NCBI GenBank assembly: GCA_030681895.1
Contig: JAUXRI010000133.1
Span: 1-33,234 of the forward strand
Direction: 5' to 3'
DNA from: Myxococcales bacterium
GTDB taxonomy: Bacteria; Myxococcota; Myxococcia; Myxococcales; Myxococcaceae
Length of the DNA stretch: 33,234 nucleotides
The notes below the pieces were generated by a model. That model saw nothing but the letters and a program-made list of their open reading frames with translations. It was not told the DNA's origin and did no database searches. Below, piece by piece: positions 1 to 7,241 of this stretch. How positions within the stretch are numbered: position 1 is the stretch's first letter; each line of letters opens with the position of its first letter. The translations under genes and the position numbers were made by a program.

Positions 1-1582
1 GACAGGTGGCGGTGTCGCGACAGGTGGCGGTGTCGCGACCGGCGGAGGTGTTGCGACAGGTGGTGGTGTTGCGACAGGTGGCGGAGTCGCGACAGGTGGA
101 GGTGTCGCGACCGGCGGAGGTGTCGCGACCGGCGGAGGTACCGCGGGCGGCGTGACTCCGAGCACCGTCACGGTCACGCTGACTCGCGCGAGCGGCGTCA
201 CCGGAGTTCAGCGCGTCAACCTTGGCGTCCCGCTCCCCGATGGCATTGCAGCGACCACCTTCGCCGCGCGGGTCGGCGGCGCGATCGTCCCCACGTTCTC
301 GCGCGTCCTCGCGAGCTACACGAGCGGCCGCGCCCGCAGCATTCAGGTGCAGTTCGACGTCCCTGCCGCCACCACGACCGCCGACCTCGAGCTCGGCATG
401 ACGGCGCCGTCCCTCACCGCCGTCGCGGTCGACACGCTCCTGCAGGATGAAGCGCTCGGCAGCGCGATGGTGCGAACACCGCGGGTGTGGGCCACCCTCC
501 CCGCGCCGTGGCTGGTCGCGTCGACCGTCGGCGGGCACCTCGTGCCGAACACGCTCCTCACCACCGCGCCGCTCAACGCCTGGAGAACGAAGTGCGACGC
601 CACCCCGTGGGGCAGCTCGGTCTTCGCGGGGCAGATGGGCACGGCCGGCCCGTGGCTCTACGACCGAGGCACCACCTTCTTCCGCGGCTACGCCGTCAGC
701 GGAGGGCTTCCGGTCTTGCAGAGTGCGTATCGCGAGACCGATCTCTATCGGCAGCGCATCCTCGCCAACTCGACCACGCCGCCGAGCAGCGACCTCAAGT
801 ACGTCTACACGCAGAACCTCGCGCTGCACTACCTGCTCACCGGAGACGACCGCTTCCGCGAGGCCGCCGAGACCATCGCCGCGCGCGCTCCCGTCAGTGG
901 CTACAGCGGAGCCATCAGCACCGGCTTCTGGACCGAGCGCCACGCCGGCTTCGGGCTGCTCGCCAACGTCTTCGCGGCGCGCGTGAGCGACGACCAGGCA
1001 GCCACCTTCCGCACCCGGGCCAACGCCATCGTCACCAACCTCATCGCGATTCAGGACACGGCGCTCAGCCTCTCAGGAGCGCCGACGAACAAGAACCTCG
1101 ACGCCATGCACCGCTGCTTCGCGCACACGCCGCAAGCCCACGATATCAGCGAGTACGTCAACCTCGACGGCGCGATGTCGGCCACGCTCGTGTGCAGCCC
1201 GTGGATGAGCGCCATCGTCGCCGACGGGCTCGAGGCGTACGCCGATGACGCCGCGCCCACGCAACGCACCGCCGCCCTCAACGCCATCGTTCGACTCGGA
1301 AGACGACTGGCCAACGTCGACAACCGGGGCGCGACCGGCAGGCCGCACTATCTGCTCGGCGTCGATGGCGCGAACGCTCCGGACTCGTTCGACGAACACT
1401 GGGGCGAGGTGGCGTACGTCGCGGCGATGGCGTGGCACTACTCGGGGCGGAGCGACGCCACGTTGCGCACGAACGCGATGCACTTCGTCACGGGGTTCTC
1501 GACCAACGGCTCCATCGGCCAACTGCGGAGCTTCAACTGGCAGTGCCGCAGCGCGATCGCCACGCCGTACTACCTGCAGTGA
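1..1582 (+). CDS. Large protein with TGGGVA-repeat linker, 3' part (5' end outside window)
   Basis: The frame is open from the first base, so this is the C-terminal 526 residues of a longer protein. It begins inside a low-complexity linker of TGGGVA repeats (about residues 1-48 of the visible part). A globular region of roughly 470 residues follows and ends at the TGA at 1580-1582. Its first part (around VNLGVPLPDG and SIQVQFDVP) looks like a beta-rich module. It vaguely recalls the N-terminal RIFT-barrel of exo-rhamnogalacturonan lyase/YetA-like proteins, but I cannot confirm this. The remainder is Ala-rich and helical, with Trp, Tyr and His scattered as in alpha/alpha-toroid proteins. Gly/Thr-rich linkers of this kind usually join a secretion or lipoprotein signal to an extracellular domain in myxobacteria, so a surface or secreted location is inferred. 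The signal itself is not in the window. An internal GTG at 152 directly after the linker is unlikely to be the true start. Confidence 0.8.
   Translation, partial: TGGGVATGGGVATGGGVATGGGVATGGGVATGGGVATGGGVATGGGTAGGVTPSTVTVTLTRASGVTGVQRVNLGVPLPDGIAATTFAARVGGAIVPTFSRVLASYTSGRARSIQVQFDVPAATTTADLELGMTAPSLTAVAVDTLLQDEALGSAMVRTPRVWATLPAPWLVASTVGGHLVPNTLLTTAPLNAWRTKCDATPWGSSVFAGQMGTAGPWLYDRGTTFFRGYAVSGGLPVLQSAYRETDLYRQRILANSTTPPSSDLKYVYTQNLALHYLLTGDDRFREAAETIAARAPVSGYSGAISTGFWTERHAGFGLLANVFAARVSDDQAATFRTRANAIVTNLIAIQDTALSLSGAPTNKNLDAMHRCFAHTPQAHDISEYVNLDGAMSATLVCSPWMSAIVADGLEAYADDAAPTQRTAALNAIVRLGRRLANVDNRGATGRPHYLLGVDGANAPDSFDEHWGEVAYVAAMAWHYSGRSDATLRTNAMHFVTGFSTNGSIGQLRSFNWQCRSAIATPYYLQ
2..145 (+). 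repeat. Eight tandem 18-bp repeats encoding TGGGVA
   Basis: Eight in-frame copies of an 18-base unit encode Thr-Gly-Gly-Gly-Val-Ala; the last copy reads TGGGTA. Copies differ mostly at third codon positions (ggt/ggc/gga, gtc/gtt, aca/acc), so the peptide is better conserved than the DNA. The array runs off the left edge of the window, so the true copy number is unknown. It forms a flexible Gly-rich linker in the surrounding gene. Confidence 0.95.
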
Positions 1583-1821
1583 GTCGGCGAGACTTCATCG
1601 CCGAAGCGCGAGCGATCGCGGCGCGGCTCGAGGGGTTGGGCGTGAACGAGCCGGCCGCTGCGTTGCGCGATGCCATCGACTTCTCGTCGACGGGCAGTGA
1701 GATCTTGTTCGGGCTGCGCTTTCACCTGCACCAGCTCGTCGCGCGAGCGGACGTGCCCGACGACCTCGACCGCGACGCGAAGGCGCTGGCTGACGCGATC
1801 GACGCAGCGCTGAAGCGCTGA
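1579..1821 (+). CDS. Small hypothetical protein, 80 aa
   Basis: The GTG start at 1579 overlaps the TGA stop of the upstream gene (GTGA overlap), which suggests translational coupling. The 80-residue product starts MSRRDFIAEARAI and is strongly helical and charged, with no signal peptide or membrane segment. Asp/Glu and Arg are balanced and the codon usage is GC-rich like its neighbours. I recognise no family. An in-frame ATG further upstream (1432) lies wholly inside the previous gene and is not needed. The stop codon lies in a perfect short hairpin. Confidence 0.65.
   Translation: MSRRDFIAEARAIAARLEGLGVNEPAAALRDAIDFSSTGSEILFGLRFHLHQLVARADVPDDLDRDAKALADAIDAALKR
1805..1820 (+). terminator. 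Hairpin over the stop codon of the 80-aa gene
   Basis: CAGCGC (1805-1810) and GCGCTG (1815-1820) form a perfect 6-bp stem with a TGAA loop. The stem overlaps the last codons and the TGA at 1819-1821. There is no T-tract, so it may be only part of a terminator. A second inverted repeat, GGACTTCT at 1831-1838 and AGAAGTCC at 1878-1885, fills the gap between the two converging genes and could end transcription from both sides. Confidence 0.35.
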
Positions 1822-1904
1822 CGTCTCGGGGGACTTCTGGCGTTGAGCTTGCAGCCCTCGGATTCCGGAGGACTCAGAGAAGTCCAGGCGCCTGAGAGCC
1901 GCCG

Positions 1905-4079
1905 CTACGGCGCGGGCCGACGTTGGCCTGAAGACCCCTCGGCGCTCGTCCACCCTGACGACTCGAGCGGCAATGCGCCCAGGGTCCACCCTTCGAGCGT
2001 GACGCCTCCATCGGGCCGCGTCGCGAGCGTGACGAGCTGCCCTGCCGTGAACACCGCAGCCGTCAGCGCACCGGTGCCATCTGGGAAGGGGCACTCGAGC
2101 GCGCGCCCGCCATCGAGCGTGACGACGAGCCCGTTGATGACCCCGCCGTCGACGTCTCCCTCGACGACTGCCGCCAGCGCGCTCTCGATGCCGCCGGGAA
2201 TTCGCAGCGCGGTGGCTTCGATGAGGCGGCCACCCGTGCCGGCGGGCACGAGCGTGTCTTCCCACAGCAGCACGCCGGTGTTCCGCGCGAAGGCCCGCAC
2301 CCACGTCACCGCGTCGAGGGGCAGACACGACATCGCCAGCACGCGGCACCCGCGGAAGAACCTGAACACCGTCGAGGGCGTGACGATCACCTCGCGCTCG
2401 AGCAGGCCAGCGTCGGCAGGCCCTTCCAGCACGCGCGCCGACTCGAACGCCCCGAGCGAGAACTGGCTGAGCCGAGCGCCAGCGATCACCACGTCATCGG
2501 CGACCGCCAGCGATGCGGCGCCAGCGTCGAGGACGAGTTCAGCCCGACTGGGGCCTCCGTCGGCTTCGGTTCCGAACCGGTACACCGTCTCGCCTCGCGC
2601 CAGCGCGAAGACGGCGTCGTCGAGCCCCGTCGCGAGGTGCGAGACCGGGCCCTCGACGTACGCGAGCGGAGTCACCGCCATGGTCGAGGTCACGACCAGG
2701 TTCGTCCCGCCGTCACCGCGCAGCGCCACCACCACGCCACCGTCGCGGAGCATGGCGACCTGCGAGGCCGCGAGGGTGCCGGTCTCCCAGCCACCGAGGA
2801 ACGTGCCCATCGCGCGGGAGCGAAAGACCAGCCCACCGTCGACGCGCAAGACAACACCGGCCGGCCCGACGTGCGTGAGCCGCTCCGCCTCGGGCACGCG
2901 GGTGATGAAACGGTCGAACCCCGTTGAGGTGTACGAGAGCACCGCGCACTCGGTATCAGGGCCAGCATCAATCGGCCCAGAGTCAATCGCTCCGCCATCC
3001 ATCGAGCCCGCGTCAGTCGCTCCGCCGTCCTCCTCAGCGCCCGCGTCGATCCCAGCGTCGTCGAGCGTTCCCGCATCGATGGAACCACCGTCGACCGGCA
3101 GCCGCGGCAACCCGCACACGGTGAAGAAGAGCGAAGACCCGAAGTTCAGCAAGGCCGGAGGCTCGGCGATGGGCGTGCCCTCGACGCGCGCGCTCCAGGT
3201 CGGCAGCCATTGGCCGGCGTCAGGCCTGGCGCAGCGCTGGCTCTGACACCGTGACACGCCGTAGCAGGCGACGGCCGGCCCACACTCGGTGCCTTCGGGC
3301 GTCGGAATGTCGGTACACGCGCCCATGAAGCAGATGCGTGAGCTGACGCAGTTCGAGTTTCCACACGGCGTCCCATCCGGAGCCTCAGCCTCGCCGCACC
3401 CCATTCGCGCGTCGCACGTCGGCACCCGGCAGGGCATCGCGGGTTGCGGGCACGTGACACGGGTGTGCACGCAGCCCGCGTCGTTGGCGCATGCGTCACT
3501 CGTGCACGCGTCGTTGTCGTTGCAGCGTCGCGCGACGCCGAGACATTGCCCGGCCCGGCAGCGCCCCTGCTCCAGACACTGGCTGTCGGGGTCGCACGGC
3601 GTCTCGTCGGGTGACGTCGTCTCGACGCAGCGATCGAGCTCGAGCGAGTACATCGACTGGCGGCACGAGGCGGTTGGAATGCAGTTCAGCGGACGAACGC
3701 CGACGCCACGAAGCCCGACGCGCAGCTCCTGCCGGCCCGAGGTCAACACGAGCTCGCCATTCGACTCGCCAGTGCCGGCGCGAAACGAGACCTCATGATC
3801 GACCTGACTGCCGCCGGGGATCTCGACGAGCGGCTCGGTCGAGAACGGAGCCTTCGTCGTCGCGCCCACCGACACGCTCGCGCGCGTCTCGGCGATGAGG
3901 GTCACGGTGCGGGTGACGACGGTGCCCTCGAGCACCCTGCCGAAGTCGAGCGACTGGGTCTCGGGCGCAACCCGGAAGCGCGTCTCGACCATGTTGACGT
4001 CGTTGCCGCAGCGACAGGCGCCCAGCGCGAGCGAGCAGGCCAGCAGGGCCAACTTCAATACCGTGGTGCGTGAACGCAT
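1905..4079 (-). CDS. Cys-rich lipoprotein with choice-of-anchor-D/ASH-like domain
   Basis: A 724-residue predicted lipoprotein. The start MRSRTT is chosen because a type II signal peptide follows at once, with lipobox LGAC and lipidated Cys22; an upstream in-frame ATG at 4163 would bury it. Residues about 35-135 form a beta-sandwich of the choice-of-anchor-D/ASH type (SLDFGRV, then VGLRGVGV). Residues about 135-300 are Cys-rich and include a C-x-D-x-D-x-C-T-x-D-x-C repeat like those of slime-mould (Dicty_CTDC) and myxobacterial surface proteins. A DAG/DGG-rich linker lies at about 328-375. The C-terminal 350 residues are rich in short beta-strand-like segments and could be a propeller. It is probably outer-membrane anchored and exposed. 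It lies 76 bp downstream of the DedA gene on the same strand. No ligand can be inferred. Confidence 0.85.
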   Translation of the reverse strand: MRSRTTVLKLALLACSLALGACRCGNDVNMVETRFRVAPETQSLDFGRVLEGTVVTRTVTLIAETRASVSVGATTKAPFSTEPLVEIPGGSQVDHEVSFRAGTGESNGELVLTSGRQELRVGLRGVGVRPLNCIPTASCRQSMYSLELDRCVETTSPDETPCDPDSQCLEQGRCRAGQCLGVARRCNDNDACTSDACANDAGCVHTRVTCPQPAMPCRVPTCDARMGCGEAEAPDGTPCGNSNCVSSRICFMGACTDIPTPEGTECGPAVACYGVSRCQSQRCARPDAGQWLPTWSARVEGTPIAEPPALLNFGSSLFFTVCGLPRLPVDGGSIDAGTLDDAGIDAGAEEDGGATDAGSMDGGAIDSGPIDAGPDTECAVLSYTSTGFDRFITRVPEAERLTHVGPAGVVLRVDGGLVFRSRAMGTFLGGWETGTLAASQVAMLRDGGVVVALRGDGGTNLVVTSTMAVTPLAYVEGPVSHLATGLDDAVFALARGETVYRFGTEADGGPSRAELVLDAGAASLAVADDVVIAGARLSQFSLGAFESARVLEGPADAGLLEREVIVTPSTVFRFFRGCRVLAMSCLPLDAVTWVRAFARNTGVLLWEDTLVPAGTGGRLIEATALRIPGGIESALAAVVEGDVDGGVINGLVVTLDGGRALECPFPDGTGALTAAVFTAGQLVTLATRPDGGVTLEGWTLGALPLESSGWTSAEGSSGQRRPAP

Positions 4080-4090
4080 CGCCTTGAACA

Positions 4091-4114
4091 GTCCGTCGGC
4101 CCGAAAGAACGGAC
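4091..4114 (-). terminator. Possible hairpin between dedA-like gene and lipoprotein gene
   Basis: GTCCGT (4091-4096) and ACGGAC (4109-4114) are 6-bp inverted arms around a 12-nt loop, in the 76-bp gap before the lipoprotein start. There is no T-run. It could be a weak terminator, an attenuator or chance. Confidence 0.25.
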
Positions 4115-4155
4115 ATCCTGTCACGAGCGGGCGCGGCGCGGCAGGAGGAACCACT

Positions 4156-4767
4156 TCAGCCACGGCGGCGACGCCAGACCCGACGCACGAGGAAGCCGAG
4201 CAGCACCACGCCCGTCACGCCCAGCGCGACGAAGCGGTAGGTCGATAGCCAGGCCTCGAGCTGATCGGCGTGCGCTCCCACCTTCGAGCCGACGAAGATG
4301 AGCAGCGCGTTCCACGCCAGCGCCGAGATCGAGCCCAGGAGCAAGACGCGCGGTAGCGGCGTGCCGCTCGCGCCCGCCGCCACGAATACCATCGCCCGGA
4401 AGCTGGGCATGAAGCGGTTGAGCACCAGCACCCACTCGCCGCGCTCACGCATCGTCGTCTGCGCGCGCCGCAACTGCTCGTGAGTGAGCCCAAAGACGAG
4501 CGGGCCCTCCTTCGCCGCGTCGAGCCGTTTACCCAGCGAGCGCCCGACGACCCAGGTCAACGCCATGCCGGCGACGCTGAAGCCCATCAAGACCACCAGC
4601 ACGAGCCAGAGCGGGTGCTCTCCACGCGAGGCGTACGCGCCGCCGAGCAACGTCACCGTGTCGCCGGGGAACGGAGGAAAGACGTACTCGAGCAGCGCAG
4701 CGACGCCGAACAGCACGACGCCCCACGGGCCGAGTTCTCGCACCAGCGCGTCGAAGGCCTCGAGCAT
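4156..4767 (-). CDS. DedA/VTT-family membrane protein
   Basis: A 203-residue inner-membrane protein of the DedA (SNARE-associated/VTT) family. Members are linked to lipid or undecaprenyl-phosphate translocation and to envelope homeostasis. Family features are visible: an early acidic-proline loop (EYVFPPFPGD), a GR-x-LGKR segment after the second hydrophobic stretch, the re-entrant motif with conserved Arg and Pro (NRFMPSFR, then AAGAS), and hydrophobic C-terminal helices ending in a basic tail (RRVWRRRRG). The start MLEAF at 4767 is chosen because the 57 residues upstream are Arg/Pro/Gly-rich shadow sequence overlapping the preceding gene. The gap to that gene's stop is only 2 nt, so the two are surely co-transcribed. 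The substrate cannot be told from sequence. Confidence 0.9.
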   Translation of the reverse strand: MLEAFDALVRELGPWGVVLFGVAALLEYVFPPFPGDTVTLLGGAYASRGEHPLWLVLVVLMGFSVAGMALTWVVGRSLGKRLDAAKEGPLVFGLTHEQLRRAQTTMRERGEWVLVLNRFMPSFRAMVFVAAGASGTPLPRVLLLGSISALAWNALLIFVGSKVGAHADQLEAWLSTYRFVALGVTGVVLLGFLVRRVWRRRRG

Positions 4768-4769
4768 CG

Positions 4770-5594
4770 CTACTCGTCCGGATCCATCAGGCCCGGGTCG
4801 GTGTACGCGCCCTGAGCCGCGCGCTGACGGGCTGCGGCCCACGCGTTGATGCGCGGAGCCGCGAGCGTCGCGAAGAGCGTGAGGGCCAGGACGGCGATGA
4901 ACACGTACGTCGCAGGGCGAGACGGCCGCGCACGCCACGCCCAGAGCCGCTCCTTGCGTCGCTGAAACCCCGGAGCGCTGACGTACTCATTCCAGGCGGC
5001 GTCCTTCATCAGCGCCGCAGCGCCATCGTCACCCAGCCCATCGAGCGCCCGCGCCAGCAACACCCGGCCCTCGATGGTTCCGGCGCGCGCGCTCACCAGC
5101 TTCTCGAGCGCCACCTTCGCGCCGGCGAAGTCCTTGCGTGCGAGACGGAACCGCCCACGCATGAGGTCGACCTCGTTGACGCGGAACCCGGGCGACGCAT
5201 CGTCGACGCTGTCGAGCAGCTTCTCTCCCTGCTCGACGTAACCCGCGCCCACGCACGCGACGCCCATGGTGAAGAGCGTCTGTGGATCGTGATCGCCCTT
5301 CTCGAGGTTGGGCTTGAGCAGGTCGACCGCAGGTTTGTACTTCGCGCGATCGACGTACAGCCCGGCGAGCTCGAGCCGCGCGCGCCCGTCGTGCGGGTTG
5401 CCCAGCAGCGTGCGCTCGAGCGACGAGGCCCGACGCCACCGCATCACCCAGCGGAATGGATCGGGGAGGATGCCGAGCGTGAACCGATCGACCACCAGCC
5501 AGAAGACGAGCAGGAAGACGGCCGAGCCGAGCGGTGAGCCAGTGAGCGCCGAGAGGATGATCCACTGCAACCAGGTCGAGCCCACGGGCGGCAC
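4770..5594 (-). CDS. Membrane-anchored TPR-repeat protein
   Basis: About 274 residues. A hydrophobic N-terminal segment (TWLQWIILSAL to AVFLLVFWLVV) is followed by a soluble middle with TPR-like helical pairs. Examples are the stretch around NPHDGRARLELAGLYVDRAKYKPAVDLL, and those around DPQTLFTMGVACVGAGYVEQGEKLL and DFAGAKVALEKLVSARAG. A second hydrophobic segment near the C-terminus (TYVFIAVLALTLFATLAA) precedes an acidic tail. It is probably an inner-membrane scaffold with TPRs on one side. The GTG at 5594 is preferred because an AGGTG stands 9 nt upstream; GTG codons at 5606 and 5585 are alternatives. It lies 32 nt after hemW and 2 nt before the DedA gene. The partner is unknown. Confidence 0.8.
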   Translation of the reverse strand: MPPVGSTWLQWIILSALTGSPLGSAVFLLVFWLVVDRFTLGILPDPFRWVMRWRRASSLERTLLGNPHDGRARLELAGLYVDRAKYKPAVDLLKPNLEKGDHDPQTLFTMGVACVGAGYVEQGEKLLDSVDDASPGFRVNEVDLMRGRFRLARKDFAGAKVALEKLVSARAGTIEGRVLLARALDGLGDDGAAALMKDAAWNEYVSAPGFQRRKERLWAWRARPSRPATYVFIAVLALTLFATLAAPRINAWAAARQRAAQGAYTDPGLMDPDE

Positions 5595-5626
5595 TGTAGC
5601 GTGCACCTGCCCGCGGTCTGTCGCTT

Positions 5627-6820
5627 TCACATCAAGCGCGCGCTGATGGCGCTGTGCACATCCATCCCCGCGTCGGTGAGCTTGAGGCGGCCCGCGTCCA
5701 TCACGGCGAGGCCTTCGAGGAGCATGCGCTCGACGAGCGGACGGCGGGGCTCGTACGGCTGAACGAACTGCCGGCACGTGGCCTCGAGATCGAGCCCTGA
5801 CGTCAGCCGCAAGCCCATCGCGACGCGCTCCTCGAACCGCTCGAGCGAGGTGAGGGTCTCGCGGGAGTTCTCTGGCAGCCGGCCCGCCTCGACGTCGACG
5901 AGGTACTTCTCGGCGCTGCGCTGGTTCGAGTAGCGGCGCTCCGAGAGCGAACCCGTCGCGCCAACACCGAGCGCCAACCAGTCGCCGCCGGTCCAGTACG
6001 TCGCGTTGTGCCGCGAGTGGTAGCCGCGCTTCGAGTAGTTCGACACCTCGTACCGCTCGAGCCCCGCCTGGCGATACACGTCGCGAACGGTGCGCTGCAT
6101 CTCGACGACGACGTCATCGGCGGGCAACTGCACCTCACCTCGCGCGAGCTGCTTCGCGAGCGGCACGTCTTCGGCGAGCGACTCCGAGTCGAGCGTCAAG
6201 GCGTACGCAGACAGGTGCTCGGTGCCGAGCGAGACGGCCTCTTCTGCGTCGCGCCGCACCTCGTCGACCGTCTGCCCCTGCACGCCGTAGATGAAGTCCA
6301 TCGAGACGTTGGTGAAGCCCGCCTCACGCGCGACCGCCACGGCACGACGCGCCTGCGCACCGTCATGGCCACGGCCCAGCTTCGTGAGCGTCGCCGGCTG
6401 AAACGACTGCACGCCGATGGAGAGCCGGTTGACGCCGGCCGCGCGGTAGCCCGAGAAGCGCGCTTCGTCAGCGGCGCCCGGGTTCGCCTCGAGCGTCACC
6501 TCGCAGCCCTCGGCGAGCTGGAGCTGAGCGCCGATCGCCTGCAACACCTCGCGAACGTGAACGGGGTTCCACAGTGACGGCGTGCCACCGCCGATGAAGA
6601 TGGCCTGCACCTCGCGAGGCCCGAGCTCGGAGCCACGCACCGCGAGCTCGCGCAGCACCGCCTTCGTGTAGCGCGCCTCGGGCACCTGCTTCGCCGCCGT
6701 CGACGCGAAGTCGCAGTAGGGGCACTTCGAGAGGCAATACGGGAAGTGCACGTAGACGGCGAAGCGCGCGGCGCTCAACGCGGTGAGGCTGTCGATCGGC
6801 GCAACGGGAGGCGAAGACAC
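5627..6820 (-). CDS. hemW: Radical SAM heme chaperone HemW
   Basis: 397 residues, close to the usual 370-400. The radical-SAM cluster motif C-x3-C-x2-C is Cys29, Cys33 and Cys36 (YCLSKCPYCDF). The residue two after the last Cys is Phe, not the fourth Cys of HemN coproporphyrinogen dehydrogenase, which points to HemW. The SAM-binding GGGTPS follows, then the segment NRLSIGVQSF. The HemW heme-binding signature HNxxYW is present as HNATYW, and the C-terminal HemN_C domain is complete. HemW is a cytoplasmic chaperone that binds heme and delivers it to respiratory proteins. The GTG at 6820 is chosen because a GGGAG sits 11 nt upstream and the family N-terminus begins shortly before the Cys motif; the earlier ATG at 7021 would overlap the divergent gene. 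It is the first gene of a minus-strand cluster. Confidence 0.95.
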   Translation of the reverse strand: MSSPPVAPIDSLTALSAARFAVYVHFPYCLSKCPYCDFASTAAKQVPEARYTKAVLRELAVRGSELGPREVQAIFIGGGTPSLWNPVHVREVLQAIGAQLQLAEGCEVTLEANPGAADEARFSGYRAAGVNRLSIGVQSFQPATLTKLGRGHDGAQARRAVAVAREAGFTNVSMDFIYGVQGQTVDEVRRDAEEAVSLGTEHLSAYALTLDSESLAEDVPLAKQLARGEVQLPADDVVVEMQRTVRDVYRQAGLERYEVSNYSKRGYHSRHNATYWTGGDWLALGVGATGSLSERRYSNQRSAEKYLVDVEAGRLPENSRETLTSLERFEERVAMGLRLTSGLDLEATCRQFVQPYEPRRPLVERMLLEGLAVMDAGRLKLTDAGMDVHSAISARLM

Positions 6821-6898
6821 CAGCGCTCTGTCTCCCGGGCGGGCAGGGTCGCGCAAGTCCGTCTCCCTTTCGGGGGGGAAGGGGTATAGGCACGCCGC
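6821..6898. promoter_or_regulatory. Divergent intergenic region between hemW and 112-aa gene
   Basis: This 78-bp gap must hold the promoters for both flanking genes. It has a GGGAG Shine-Dalgarno facing hemW. On the other side, TATAGG ends 8 nt before the ATG at 6899, with only a distant purine run further upstream. That spacing would suit a -10 box for a leaderless or near-leaderless transcript. No convincing -35 box is seen. Confidence 0.4.
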
Positions 6899-7237
6899 AT
6901 GACGAACGAGCCCTCTCGCCCACGACTCAAGTGGGCCCGCAGCCAGCGCTTCCGCCTCACGGCGAAAGGCGAAGAGGCCAACCAGTCGTGGAAAGAGAAG
7001 CTCGCCCTTGCGCAGAACCACGGCAAAGGCGCGTTCGACACCGCGCAGGGCGACTGGGCGAAGGCGTTCGGCATCAGCCCTGACGACGCGACCTACGTGT
7101 CCGAGCTGGCGCCCGCTTCGTTGCGCGTGGAAGACATCGAGAAGGCCTTCACCGACCTCGGCATCTCGCGCCAGAGCGTGAAGGACTCGTTGTTGCGGTT
7201 GTACGAAGCGGGGCTCGTCGAGCCCGCGCCGCTCTGA
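6899..7237 (+). CDS. Small conserved-looking protein with winged-helix-like C-terminus
   Basis: 112 residues starting MTNEPSRPRLKWARSQ. The N-terminal half is basic and contains RFRLTAKGEE, resembling a winged-helix wing or strand. The C-terminal half (EDIEKAFTDLGISRQSVKDSLLRLYEAGLVEP) reads like a helix-turn-helix with the SV-x-x-SLxRLxEAGLVE pattern common in winged-helix DNA-binding domains. It may be a small DNA-binding or adaptor protein; this is inference. It is divergent from hemW and converges with the coiled-coil gene with only 4 bp between stops. Confidence 0.75.
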   Translation: MTNEPSRPRLKWARSQRFRLTAKGEEANQSWKEKLALAQNHGKGAFDTAQGDWAKAFGISPDDATYVSELAPASLRVEDIEKAFTDLGISRQSVKDSLLRLYEAGLVEPAPL

Positions 7238-7241
7238 AGCG

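Noticed and set aside
1843..3246. 467-codon plus-strand frame rich in Ser, Pro and Ala
   Set aside because: It lies antisense to the Cys-rich lipoprotein, whose signal peptide, Cys pattern and beta domain are far better evidence.
5627..6820. HemN coproporphyrinogen dehydrogenase
   Set aside because: It lacks the fourth Cys of the HemN cluster motif (Phe instead) and has the HNxxYW heme-binding motif of HemW.
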